Below, piece by piece: positions 1 through 8,636 of a stretch of DNA of 64,000 nucleotides. Source of the stretch: VXPQ01 sp965232485 (GTDB lineage Bacteria; Bacteroidota; Rhodothermia; Rhodothermales; VXPQ01); assembly GCA_965232485.1 (NCBI GenBank), contig OZ246975.1, positions 310,001 through 374,000 on the forward strand. Reading direction: 5' to 3'. Each line of letters begins with the position of its first letter. Positions within the stretch are counted from its first letter, which is position 1. The position numbers and the translations under genes were made by a program. The notes below the pieces were generated by a model. The model ran no database searches. It was given only the letters and a program-made list of their open reading frames with translations, and was not told where the DNA came from.

Positions 1-1477
1 GCGCGCCCCGAAAGGCTTGCGGCGTGCCGGTTACGACGGCATAGAGCGTATCCAGGCTTCGGGAGGCGGCGCGGGACCGCGTTAGCGCCAGCTCGACCTC
101 TCCAGTCAGTTCCGAAAGCCCCGGCCCTGCTCCCTGCAGGGCTATTCGCCCCGTGAGATCGCTTGTCAGGTTCGGTTTTCTGAGTATGCGGCCAGTATCT
201 ATGTGATCCAGGTCTATGGCGCTTTCTACGGAAAGCCCTTCCTCGTTCAGTGCGATCCAGGCGTTGCCCTCGATGCGTCCGGCTTCGGTTTCGACCGTGA
301 ATTCATGGGCGCCTCGCCAATGCGGCGCGGTTTCTTCTGTGCGGAAATGCGCCGCGCCGTACGCATAGCCTGTAAAATCGATGCGGTCCAGATGTTCGAA
401 GGAGGGGATATCCATGGCCCCCTGCAGGGAGCGTATATCCCGTCCGTACAGGCGGCCTTCCCGGATGGCCAATTCGTAATCCAGCGAATCCGGCAGGCCC
501 AGCAGGGTTCCTTCGATGGCCAGCGCGGAGGCGTTTCGTTCAAGGTCGATTCGGTCCACGACGAGCGCTTCGACGGACCCCCGGACGCTTCCTGCCATCG
601 TAACGGTTTCGAGGGGAGGCAGGGCCGGAAATACCCGACGCATTTCGTCGGAGTCTATCGTGCTGCGATCCACGCGGATATCCAGCGTCGGGGAGGTCGC
701 CGCGCCAGAAAGCGTATCCGGGACGGATATTGAACCGTTCAGGTGCAGATCGCTCCGGGCCGTGCGCAGTTGCGCGTCATGGAGTGCGATATGGCCTTCC
801 TGCGCGGTCAGCCGCCCGTGCAGCTGATTGATTTCCATATCCGGTTCGACAAGCCGCGCGCTGAAATCGAGCGCCTCGACGGTTTTGGCTTCCGGCCCCA
901 GATCAATCGCGAGGCGGGCGTTTACCTCTTTCATGGAGGCATTGCTCCAGTCGAACAGGTTGTCGGAATCGATGGGCTGGGCCGATCGCGTCTGGATGCT
1001 TCCGTCCGCGATATTCACCAGGCTGGACCGAAACGACCAAGGGTTCGGATTCGACCGGGACGTATCGGTAACCGCCCGGAAAACGTCGGCGATATTCCAC
1101 TCGCCCGATGCGTTTCGCTCCAGGCTGAAGCGAGGCCGAACGAGGGTAACATGCCCGATTGAGACGGTGCGGTTAATCAGCGAACGCCAGGTCGGATGCA
1201 GGATCACCGAATCGATGCGGGCGATTGTTCCGCCTTCGGCGTCGCGCACGACCACTTGATCTGCGGCAAGCTGTCCGGGTACGCTGCCCGACAAACCCCC
1301 GATCTCCAGACGCCCCGATAGCGCGCTGTTTGCAAGGCGCAGGGTCCCCATGCGGAGCGTTTCTCTCCCTTGCTCCGTACGGGCCAGGGCGAAGAAGGCC
1401 AGCACGCCGAACAGCCCCGCATACAAGGCGAACTGCAGGAGACGGCCCAGGGCGCGTATGACTTGGTTTGAGGACAA
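1..1477 (-). CDS. TamB/AsmA-like translocation and assembly protein, N-terminal part (cut by window start)
   Basis: An open minus-strand frame runs from a TTG at 1477 to the window edge without a stop, so the gene is partial at its 3' end. The first ~30 residues form one membrane anchor (LLQFALYAGLFGVLAFFALA). Repetitive beta-rich sequence follows that is typical of AsmA/TamB proteins: SALSGRLEIGGLSGSVPG, then VVVRDAEGGTIARID and VTLVRPRFSLERN. Family knowledge: TamB-like proteins span the periplasm and help move lipids or outer-membrane proteins. The TTG start follows an in-frame TAA 12 bases upstream; GTG and ATG codons further in are alternatives. Only ~490 codons are visible, so family membership is clear but the exact subfamily is not. 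Confidence 0.8.
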   Translation of the reverse strand, partial: MSSNQVIRALGRLLQFALYAGLFGVLAFFALARTEQGRETLRMGTLRLANSALSGRLEIGGLSGSVPGQLAADQVVVRDAEGGTIARIDSVILHPTWRSLINRTVSIGHVTLVRPRFSLERNASGEWNIADVFRAVTDTSRSNPNPWSFRSSLVNIADGSIQTRSAQPIDSDNLFDWSNASMKEVNARLAIDLGPEAKTVEALDFSARLVEPDMEINQLHGRLTAQEGHIALHDAQLRTARSDLHLNGSISVPDTLSGAATSPTLDIRVDRSTIDSDEMRRVFPALPPLETVTMAGSVRGSVEALVVDRIDLERNASALAIEGTLLGLPDSLDYELAIREGRLYGRDIRSLQGAMDIPSFEHLDRIDFTGYAYGAAHFRTEETAPHWRGAHEFTVETEAGRIEGNAWIALNEEGLSVESAIDLDHIDTGRILRKPNLTSDLTGRIALQGAGPGLSELTGEVELALTRSRAASRSLDTLYAVVTGTPQAFRGA

Positions 1478-1569
1478 GGCGCATGGGGCTTAATTCAGAT
1501 TATCCTGAAATAGATACGCCGTCGTTCCGAAATAGTGCCTGTGCGCAAGGCGCTTCGGGCGGTTTTGGG

Positions 1570-2640
1570 TCAGCCGACGACTTCCTGCGCGAACGCCCAG
1601 GCCTTTTCCACCAGACGGGACGGGACATCCCCGGTTACGAAGGCCCGCCCGATTCGCTCGAGCAACACCAGCCGCACTTCGCCGCCGCGCACTTTTTTGT
1701 CCTGCTTCATGGCTTCCGTGAGGTCCGCTATGCTCAGGGCGGCAAGTCCCGGGGGGACCGGGATGCGTCCCACGAGCTGATCGGCGCGAACAGGGTTGAA
1801 ACCCGCCGCGACCTGCCCGGAAAGATACAAGGCGGCCCGCATGCCGGCCGCCACGGCTTCGCCGTGCGTATACGCTCCGTATCCGGCAACCTTTTCGATA
1901 GCGTGCGCGAACGTATGGCCGAAATTCAGAATAGCCCGCCGCCCGGTTTCGAATTCGTCTTCCCGTACGACGCGCACTTTGACGTCTGCTGCGCGAGGAA
2001 CGATGCGTTCGACGACGTCTTCGTTGCGCTCGAACAATGCATCCGACGCTGTTTCCAGTTCCTCAAACAGCGCCTCGTCCGCAATAAGGCCATGTTTGAA
2101 CACCTCCGCAAGGCCGCTGGTCCATTCGCGGGAGGGAAGCGATTTCAGCACGGTCGTATCCGTCAGGACGCCGGCCGGTCGATAGAATGCTCCGATCAGG
2201 TTTTTGCCGGCGGCGTGGTTAACGCCCGTTTTGCCCCCGATGGAACTATCTACTTGCGCAATCAGCGTTGTGGGAACCTGAAAAAGCGGAATGCCGCGAA
2301 GCAGCGTGGCGGCGGCGAAACCGGCCAGGTCTCCTACGACGCCGCCTCCGAGCGCTACAAGCGGGACGCCTCGCTCCATGCCCCACGCCAGCGCGTGGTC
2401 GTAGATTTCGACGAGACGGCCATGTGATTTGGTTGCTTCGCCGGGCGGCAACGCGAGAAGATGCGGCTTGATCTGTTCGGATGCGAGACAGGCGCAGACG
2501 GCGTCGCCGTAGCGCGCCGCTACGTGCTCGTCCGTGATTACGAGGCACCGGCCTGCCTCGACTCCACTGGAGCGCATGACGCGGGGCAGCGTGTCGAGGG
2601 GGGCGAAAGATATAGGCGGAAGCATGAGCGTGGCGGGCAT
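1570..2640 (-). CDS. aroB: 3-dehydroquinate synthase
   Basis: Second step of the shikimate pathway: DAHP is converted to 3-dehydroquinate using NAD+ and a divalent metal. The protein (356 aa from the ATG at 2640) has the NAD-binding glycine stretch GGGVVGDLAGF, the substrate and metal segments VDSSIGGKTGVNH and SGLAEVFKHG, and the metal-binding histidine motifs NFGHTFAHA and HGEAVAAGM. Length is normal for AroB. A TTG at 2649 could extend it by three codons, but the ATG is preferred. It ends 92 bases before the TamB-like gene on the same strand, so the two may be co-transcribed. Confidence 0.95.
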   Translation of the reverse strand: MPATLMLPPISFAPLDTLPRVMRSSGVEAGRCLVITDEHVAARYGDAVCACLASEQIKPHLLALPPGEATKSHGRLVEIYDHALAWGMERGVPLVALGGGVVGDLAGFAAATLLRGIPLFQVPTTLIAQVDSSIGGKTGVNHAAGKNLIGAFYRPAGVLTDTTVLKSLPSREWTSGLAEVFKHGLIADEALFEELETASDALFERNEDVVERIVPRAADVKVRVVREDEFETGRRAILNFGHTFAHAIEKVAGYGAYTHGEAVAAGMRAALYLSGQVAAGFNPVRADQLVGRIPVPPGLAALSIADLTEAMKQDKKVRGGEVRLVLLERIGRAFVTGDVPSRLVEKAWAFAQEVVG

Positions 2641-2741
2641 GGATGTCAATATAGCATCCGAAAACGTAACAGGTTGCGGGAACCGCGTCCGGTCGGATCC
2701 ATAAGAAATACAAGCAGTGCGTACTTTATGGAGCGGATTGG

Positions 2742-3206
2742 GTGAAACAAACGAGGCGTCGCATGGTCATCGCAAGATTTGCCGTAACGTTAACCATTCT
2801 GGTCGCCCTCGTCGCAGGGTGCGGCGCATCGAAAGACATGGCCGTGCAGGAAGATGACGCCGTGGCGGATTCGCTCCTGTACGGGAAGGCCGTGTATGTG
2901 CTTGTCGACGGCGAGGCCGCGGGTCCCGTTCCCCGGACCATTCGCCTCTATCGCAGCTACGGCGTGCGGGAAGTTACCCTTTTCCAGCAGGGCGCGGAGA
3001 TTCGCAAGTATGAAATAGGCATTTCCGCAACCTCGGAAGGCGATCAGGCTCGCATGGGATTCTGGAGCAATCGCTCTGCCGACGGAGAAACCTACGATGC
3101 GCGTACGCTGCCGCACAAGGACGAGGTATATCAGATTCCCTTCTCCGAATACCCCATGCGCATCGAGGACCATGAATATGGCCTCACCATGCTGATTCGG
3201 GAGTAG
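2742..3206 (+). CDS. Small predicted lipoprotein of unknown function
   Basis: A 154-aa protein with an N-terminal hydrophobic segment ending in a lipobox-like LVAGC at about residue 26, so it is probably lipid-anchored. The rest is a soluble, acidic, beta-prone domain (YVLVDGEAAGPVPRTIRLYR, then FQQGAEIRKYEIGIS). I do not recognise a named family. The GTG start at 2742 is chosen because GGAG lies 8 bases upstream (2730-2733); an ATG at 2763 would give a slightly shorter signal peptide. It is divergent from aroB and convergent with the HtrA gene. Confidence 0.7.
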   Translation: MKQTRRRMVIARFAVTLTILVALVAGCGASKDMAVQEDDAVADSLLYGKAVYVLVDGEAAGPVPRTIRLYRSYGVREVTLFQQGAEIRKYEIGISATSEGDQARMGFWSNRSADGETYDARTLPHKDEVYQIPFSEYPMRIEDHEYGLTMLIRE

Positions 3207-3236
3207 CGATACCCGCAGGCCTGTTTTGCGCCCATT

Positions 3237-4811
3237 CTATTCGTCGGAATCCGCAGGTTTTTTCAGCGCAGTGATTCCAGCCCCTCCGTTCGGTGTATTC
3301 AGGCGGACGATAAAGGCCTTTCCGGCTTCTATATCTTCATAGACCGCCTCGAATTCCTTCAGGTTGCGGACTTTTTTCCGGTCGATTTCCGAGATGACGG
3401 CGCCGCGTCGAAGGTTGGCTTCGCGCGCCGCGTAGCTGGCGGGGTCTACGCTCGTAACGATCACGCCCTCGGGCGTTTCCTCCCCGAAGCCCGCCTCGCG
3501 GGCCAGGTCCGGGGTAATATTGGTCAAGGCGACGCCCAGTTCCTCCGTCAGGCGGTCCTTGATCGCCTCCGGCGCATTTTCGCGGTCGGCGAGGGGGGCT
3601 TCCTCGCTTTCCCAGCCGCCCAGCTCGACGCGGAAGGTTTCCGGGTCGCCCTCCCGATTTATCTCTATTTCTGCATAGTCTCCCGGCTTCATGGCGCCGA
3701 TCCATAGCGAGAGTTGCTGGTGATTTTGCAGTTCCTTCCCGTTCAGGCGGACAATAACGTCCCCCGGGCGAATGCCTGCTTTCCCGGCGGCGGAGCCTTC
3801 CATCACGGACCCGACCACGGCGGCGCCCTGGGGCAAGTCCAGCGTCTCTATCAGGGCTTCGCTGGCCGGGCCATAGCTTACGCCCAGTTTCCCGCGCCGT
3901 ACGCGCCCGGTAGCCATCAATTGATCGGCTACGTTGCGGACGGTGTTGACGGGAATAGCGAACCCGATGCCCTGATATCCGCCGGTGCGCGTAATGATCG
4001 CCGTGTTGACGCCAACCAGTTCGCCGCGCAGGTTAACCAGCGGGCCGCCGGAATTTCCCGGATTGATGGCGGCGTCCGTTTGAATGAAATTGTACGTCGG
4101 CGACGGGCCTCCGCCCGTATCGTTGCCCGGCATGTTGTTGCCTCCCCGGATCCGGCCGGTGGCGCTGACGATGCCCGCCGTCACAGTATTGCTCAGCGAG
4201 GCTTCGATAGGCGATCCAAACGCCATGACCCATTGCCCGACCTTGATATGGTCCGAGTCGCCCATTTCGACGAACGGCAATTCGTCCGCCTCGATCTTGA
4301 TTACGGCGACGTCGCTTACCGGATCCGCCCCGACGACGCGGGCCTCGTATTCCGTTCCGTCCATGGCGATGACAGCCAGCTCGTCCATATTCTCAATGAC
4401 GTGGTTGTTCGTCAGGATGTGTCCGTCCGGGCGAATAATGACGCCCGACCCGAGCCCCGTGCGCGGCGTCGGCGGCGTCCGGAATTCGAAATCCCGGAAG
4501 AAATCCCCGAAGGGCGTATTCTCGAAAGGATTCTCCTGCGGCTCGTTCGCGTCTCGGGCCTTGGGAATGTTCTCGGTCCGTATTTGCACCACCGCCGGGT
4601 TGACGCGCTCGACGACTTGCGTGAAGGCGTCTTCAAGCGTTGCGGCGCTGGGCGGCGCATCGGGAAGCGGGGCGCGGACGGTTCGGGTTTCCGGGTCGGC
4701 GCTGCTTCCGAAGCCGAATACGTTGGCTCCCATTGCCACGAACAGTCCGCCGGAAAGGAAAACGGCCGCAATGACGGCCAGCGAAGCGAAATGATTTTTT
4801 TCGGTGCGCAT
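3237..4811 (-). CDS. DegP/HtrA-type periplasmic serine protease (Do-like)
   Basis: Envelope quality-control protease and chaperone. The ATG at 4811 gives 524 aa with a signal anchor (FASLAVIAAVFLSGGLFV). A trypsin-like domain follows with catalytic His137 (LTNNHVIEN), Asp167 (SDVAVIKI) and Ser254 (NPGNSGGPL), then two PDZ domains: one around VRRGKLGVSYGPASE to GDYAEIEI, one C-terminal around LGVALTNITPD. This is the classical DegP/DegQ layout. The reading frame stays open 39 codons upstream to 4928, but that stretch does not look like a signal peptide and was excluded. It is followed on the same strand by nothing closer than the convergent lipoprotein gene. Confidence 0.93.
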   Translation of the reverse strand: MRTEKNHFASLAVIAAVFLSGGLFVAMGANVFGFGSSADPETRTVRAPLPDAPPSAATLEDAFTQVVERVNPAVVQIRTENIPKARDANEPQENPFENTPFGDFFRDFEFRTPPTPRTGLGSGVIIRPDGHILTNNHVIENMDELAVIAMDGTEYEARVVGADPVSDVAVIKIEADELPFVEMGDSDHIKVGQWVMAFGSPIEASLSNTVTAGIVSATGRIRGGNNMPGNDTGGGPSPTYNFIQTDAAINPGNSGGPLVNLRGELVGVNTAIITRTGGYQGIGFAIPVNTVRNVADQLMATGRVRRGKLGVSYGPASEALIETLDLPQGAAVVGSVMEGSAAGKAGIRPGDVIVRLNGKELQNHQQLSLWIGAMKPGDYAEIEINREGDPETFRVELGGWESEEAPLADRENAPEAIKDRLTEELGVALTNITPDLAREAGFGEETPEGVIVTSVDPASYAAREANLRRGAVISEIDRKKVRNLKEFEAVYEDIEAGKAFIVRLNTPNGGAGITALKKPADSDE

Positions 4812-4959
4812 GTTTCGAATGGGGATGAAACAGAGAACGACGTATGGAATGCGGGCTTGCCGCAGCAAGGCCATGCGGTATGCGCCGCAGCCGCATAAAA
4901 AACGCGCCAGATTCGCAATTATTGCCAAAATGACATGCTTGCGGGCTTGTTGCGCGAAG

Positions 4960-6348
4960 TTATGCGCCGGGTATGCCGGGCTCCGTCATGGGGCGTACGT
5001 CAAGTATGGCGTCGATATCTGCTTCCGGGATCAGATTCATTTCCTGCAGGACGTCTCGCACCGAGCGACGTTCGCTCGCCGCCTTTTTGGCGACCTGCGC
5101 CGCTTTGTCATACCCGATGGCAGCGTTGAGCGCCGTGGCGATCGACGGATTCAACTCCAGCAATTCGCGGCAGCGCGCGCGATCCGCCTCTATGCCTTCA
5201 ATGCATCGCGCCCGGAATGCGTCGCATGCGCCGGCCAGAATCGAGATGCTTTCCAGCATGCAATACGCCATCACGGGCATCATCACGTTCAGTTCGAGAT
5301 TTCCGTGCTGTCCGCCGATCGAAATGGCGGCGTGGTTGCCCATGACGCGGGCGCAGGTCATCATCATGGCTTCGCTCAGCACGGGATTGACCTTGCCCGG
5401 CATGATAGACGAGCCGGGCTGTACCGCGGGGAGCCGGATTTCGGCGGCGCCGCTGGTGGGTCCGGCCCCGAGATAGCGCAGATCGTTGGCGATTTTCAGC
5501 AATGAGACCGCCAGCGTATTGAGCGCGCCCGATGCGCTCACATAGGCGTCTCGGGCAGATTGCGCTTCGAAGTGATTTTCCGCTTCGCGAAACGACAGGC
5601 CAGATATTTCGGAAATAATGGCGATGGCTTTTTCCGGGAAAGCGGTGGGCCGGTTGATTCCGGTGCCTGTGGCCGTGCCGCCCAGCGCCAGTTCTTCCAG
5701 TTCGGCGGAAGCGTTCCTGAGTCGCCGGGCGCCCTGCGCGATCTGGGATGCATATCCTCCGAATTCCTGCCCAAGCCGTACGGGCGTCGCGTCCATCAAG
5801 TGGGTGCGTCCGCTCTTTACGACATCGTCGAACGAAGCGGCCTTGTTCGCAAGCGACGTTTCCAGCCGCGCCAGCGCCGGGAGCAGCACATGCTCAATGG
5901 TCATGCGGGCGGCCACATGCATGGTTGTCGGGATGACGTCGTTCGACGACTGCGATTTGTTTACGTCGTCGTTGGGGTGCACATGCTTTCCGTCCAGCGC
6001 CTTGCTCGCCAGCGTAGCGATCACTTCGTTGGCGTTCATGTTGGTGGAGGTGCCGCTGCCTGTCTGAAAAATATCCAGCACGAACTGATCGTCGCGCCTT
6101 CCGTCCATGACTTGCTCCGCTGCGGCGGCGATGGCGTCCGTCTTTTCTTCCGACAACATGTCCAGCGCCCCGTTTGCCCGCGCCGCGGCGTATTTTACCA
6201 TGCCGAGGGCCCGGATGAAGGCGCGCGGGAAACGCAGGCCGCTGATCGGGAAATTTTCGGCGGCTCGTTGCGTTTGCGCGCCATAGAGGGCGTCCTCCGG
6301 CACGCGAACTTCGCCGAGCGAATCGGTTTCAATACGATATTCAGGCAT
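4960..6348 (-). CDS. fumC: Class II fumarate hydratase
   Basis: TCA-cycle enzyme that interconverts fumarate and L-malate. From the ATG at 6348 it is 462 aa, the normal FumC length. Visible motifs: GSGTSTNMNANEV near residue 97, catalytic-site RTHLMDATP with His183, and the superfamily signature GSSIMPGKVNP at 312-322. TATGTGINRP supports fumarase rather than aspartase or argininosuccinate lyase. The frame is open much further upstream, but that extension is antisense to panC and is not family-like. The start lies only 45 bases from the divergent panC start, so the promoters share that gap or sit inside the neighbouring genes. Confidence 0.95.
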   Translation of the reverse strand: MPEYRIETDSLGEVRVPEDALYGAQTQRAAENFPISGLRFPRAFIRALGMVKYAAARANGALDMLSEEKTDAIAAAAEQVMDGRRDDQFVLDIFQTGSGTSTNMNANEVIATLASKALDGKHVHPNDDVNKSQSSNDVIPTTMHVAARMTIEHVLLPALARLETSLANKAASFDDVVKSGRTHLMDATPVRLGQEFGGYASQIAQGARRLRNASAELEELALGGTATGTGINRPTAFPEKAIAIISEISGLSFREAENHFEAQSARDAYVSASGALNTLAVSLLKIANDLRYLGAGPTSGAAEIRLPAVQPGSSIMPGKVNPVLSEAMMMTCARVMGNHAAISIGGQHGNLELNVMMPVMAYCMLESISILAGACDAFRARCIEGIEADRARCRELLELNPSIATALNAAIGYDKAAQVAKKAASERRSVRDVLQEMNLIPEADIDAILDVRPMTEPGIPGA

Positions 6349-6393
6349 GGATATCCCCGGAACGATGAAAAAAAACGTTATACGCCGTACGTC

Positions 6394-7284
6394 ATGAAGA
6401 TAATCACTTCTGTCCGGAAGATGCAGGCCTGGGTCGACAAACGCCGCGGCGATGGGCGCCGCATTGCGCTCGTGCCCACCATGGGCGCCTTGCACGCAGG
6501 ACACGAGGCGCTGGTTCGGGCGGCGCTTTCCTCGGCGGACGATGTGGCGGTATCCATTTTCGTGAATCCAACGCAGTTCGGTCCCGGGGAAGATTTCGAC
6601 GCCTATCCGCGTCCATTCGAAAAGGATGTGAAAATGCTTGGCGCGTTGTCTCCCGGCATTATCGTGTTTGCTCCCGGGGCGGGGGAGATGTACCCGGAAG
6701 GCGTGCAGGCGGACCGGATGTCGGTGTCGGTGGGTGCGCTGGGCCGGCATTTGTGCGGGGCGTTTCGACCGGGACACTTCGATGGGGTCGCTACGGTCGT
6801 ATTGAAGCTATTCCATGCGTGCCGTCCGGACGTGGCTGTTTTCGGATTGAAGGATGCGCAACAATTCGTCATTCTGCGCAGGCTGGCGCAGGACATGCTG
6901 CTCGGCGTCCGGATGGTGGGCGTGCCGACGGTTCGCGATGCGGACGGGCTGGCGTTTTCCTCGCGCAATGCGTATCTGTCTCCGGGACAGCGCAAGGCCG
7001 CCGTGGTTGTGCCGCAGGCCGTGCATGCCGCAGGGGAGGCTATTGGCAAGGGGGAACAGCGCCGGGACGCTCTGGTTGAAATCATGCGCTCGATATTGCG
7101 GCGCGAGGCCGATGCGCGCGTCGAGTACGCCGAGATCGTGGACGCCGACGCCTTGCAGCCGACGGAAGCCATACTGCCCGGACAGCGCGTACTGGCCGCC
7201 GTGGCTGCATATTTTGGAAATACGCGGCTTATCGACAGCATATTTGCGCAAGCGCCCGCCGCGGCGCCGGCGCGCAAATCTTGA
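6394..7284 (+). CDS. panC: Pantothenate synthetase (pantoate-beta-alanine ligase)
   Basis: Joins pantoate and beta-alanine with ATP to make pantothenate, the coenzyme A precursor. The 296-aa protein from the ATG at 6394 carries the adenylation motifs VPTMGALHAGH (28-37, HxGH), SIFVNPTQFGPGEDF, FGLKDAQQF and the KMSKS-like stretch FSSRNAYLSPGQR. panD lies 85 bases downstream on the same strand and makes the beta-alanine substrate, so the pair is a CoA-precursor unit. The start was chosen by alignment to the family N-terminus; the frame itself extends far upstream, antisense to fumC. Confidence 0.95.
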   Translation: MKIITSVRKMQAWVDKRRGDGRRIALVPTMGALHAGHEALVRAALSSADDVAVSIFVNPTQFGPGEDFDAYPRPFEKDVKMLGALSPGIIVFAPGAGEMYPEGVQADRMSVSVGALGRHLCGAFRPGHFDGVATVVLKLFHACRPDVAVFGLKDAQQFVILRRLAQDMLLGVRMVGVPTVRDADGLAFSSRNAYLSPGQRKAAVVVPQAVHAAGEAIGKGEQRRDALVEIMRSILRREADARVEYAEIVDADALQPTEAILPGQRVLAAVAAYFGNTRLIDSIFAQAPAAAPARKS

Positions 7285-7369
7285 TCGTTACATTTTTCGC
7301 TATGCTCTTGCGACGCCGCAAGCCGGTTACGCCGAAAAACACGCCAATAACCGTACAGCCGCATTGGAT

Positions 7370-7765
7370 ATGACCGTTACGATGTTCAAGGCGAAGTTGC
7401 AGCGCCTTCGGGTTACCGAAGCCGATCTGTATTACGAAGGCTCCATTACGCTGGACGAAGCGCTGCTTGAGGCGAGCGGGATTCTGCCCTACGAAAAGGT
7501 GCAAGTGGTCAACGTGAACAACGGTTCGCGCCTGGAGACATACGCCATTCCGGGTCCCTCCGGCAGCGGCATGGTCAAGTTGAATGGCCCGGCCGCTCGT
7601 TTGGCGGCGCGGGAGGACGAGGTCATTGTCATTGCGTATGCGAATATGACGATCGAGGAGGCGCGCCGGCATCGCCCTCGCCTGGTGTTGGCGGACGAAG
7701 CAAACCATGCGGCGACGGTCAAGGACCTTCCGGCGGCCGCGGCCGAAAGCCTGCTCGCATTCTGA
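7370..7765 (+). CDS. panD: Aspartate 1-decarboxylase
   Basis: Pyruvoyl enzyme that converts L-aspartate to beta-alanine for pantothenate synthesis. The 131-aa sequence begins MTVTMFKAKLQRLRVTEADL. The self-cleavage site is Gly24-Ser25 in YYEGSITLDE, where Ser25 becomes the pyruvoyl group. YAIPGPSGSGMVKLNGPAA and the C-terminal VIVIAYANM match the family core. The C-terminus runs ~15 residues past the usual end. ATG at 7382 is an equally plausible start. It follows panC directly. Confidence 0.94.
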   Translation: MTVTMFKAKLQRLRVTEADLYYEGSITLDEALLEASGILPYEKVQVVNVNNGSRLETYAIPGPSGSGMVKLNGPAARLAAREDEVIVIAYANMTIEEARRHRPRLVLADEANHAATVKDLPAAAAESLLAF

Positions 7766-7790
7766 TCGTTTCTTTTTCTGGTTTCAGGCC

Positions 7791-8636
7791 ATGAGTCTGC
7801 GCAGGACATCCGTAGTGGGGGCCGGCGCAATGGGGCGCGGCATTGCCCATGTTTTTGCCTTGCAGGGGCATCAGGTGCATCTCGTCGACGTATCTCCCGC
7901 TGCGCTTGAGCAAGCCCTTCTTTCGATTCGGCGCAATCTGGAGCGGCAGGGCGCGGCGCGCCCGGAAGAGGTTTTGCGCCGCATTACGCGCGTTTCCGAG
8001 ATACCCGTCGCTGTGGCGCAGGCCGACCTGGTTATAGAGGCCGTGCCGGAAGATCTGGCGCGCAAGCAAAGCGTGTTCGCGGAACTGGACGCTTTTGCGC
8101 CTGTCGATGCGATTCTGGCGAGCAATACGTCTTCTATATCCATTGCGTCCCTTGCTTCGGCGACCGCGCGCCCCGAACGGGTCATCGGGATGCATTTTTT
8201 CAATCCGGTTCCCGTGATGAAGCTGGTTGAAATCGTGCGTTCTCCGACGACGAGCGATGCGGTTTTCGAGCGGGCGTTCCAGTTGGCGCGCGACTTGGGA
8301 AAAGAGCCGGTCGCGGTGCGGGATGCGCCGGGATTCGTTTCCAATCGGGTCTTGATGCCCATGATCAACGAGGCGTGCCGGTGCGTGATGGAAGGCGTGG
8401 CGGCGCCGGAGAGCGTGGACAAAGTGATGACCCTCGGCATGCGCCACCCGATGGGGCCGCTTGCGCTGGCGGACTTTATCGGACTGGACGTGTGCCTGTC
8501 CATTATGGAAGTGTTGAATAATGGACTGGCCGACGAACGATACCGGCCCTGTGCGCTGCTCAGAGAGATGGTGGATGCGGGTCGGTTGGGCCGCAAGTCC
8601 GGGCGAGGCTTTTATGAGTACGACGCGCCTTCCTGA
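7791..8636 (+). CDS. 3-hydroxyacyl-CoA (3-hydroxybutyryl-CoA) dehydrogenase
   Basis: NAD(P)-dependent oxidation of 3-hydroxyacyl-CoA, used in fatty-acid or butyrate-type metabolism. The protein is 281 aa from the ATG at 7791. It has an N-terminal Rossmann motif VVGAGAMGRGIAH (GxGxMG), catalytic-domain sequences ASNTSSISIASLA and GMHFFNPVPVMKLVEIV, and the C-terminal HPMGPLALADFIGLDVCLSIME with GRKSGRGFYEY. It is a stand-alone dehydrogenase without a hydratase domain (Hbd/MmgB type). Its last 25 bases overlap the 3' end of the convergent phoH. Confidence 0.93.
   Translation: MSLRRTSVVGAGAMGRGIAHVFALQGHQVHLVDVSPAALEQALLSIRRNLERQGAARPEEVLRRITRVSEIPVAVAQADLVIEAVPEDLARKQSVFAELDAFAPVDAILASNTSSISIASLASATARPERVIGMHFFNPVPVMKLVEIVRSPTTSDAVFERAFQLARDLGKEPVAVRDAPGFVSNRVLMPMINEACRCVMEGVAAPESVDKVMTLGMRHPMGPLALADFIGLDVCLSIMEVLNNGLADERYRPCALLREMVDAGRLGRKSGRGFYEYDAPS

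Noticed and set aside
2650..2741. Possible riboswitch or leader upstream of aroB and the lipoprotein gene
   Set aside because: Only a short GGATG/CATCC pairing was seen, with no conserved riboswitch core.
3714..4898. Long plus-strand open frame
   Set aside because: It is the antisense shadow of the HtrA protease gene; high GC leaves few stops on the opposite strand.
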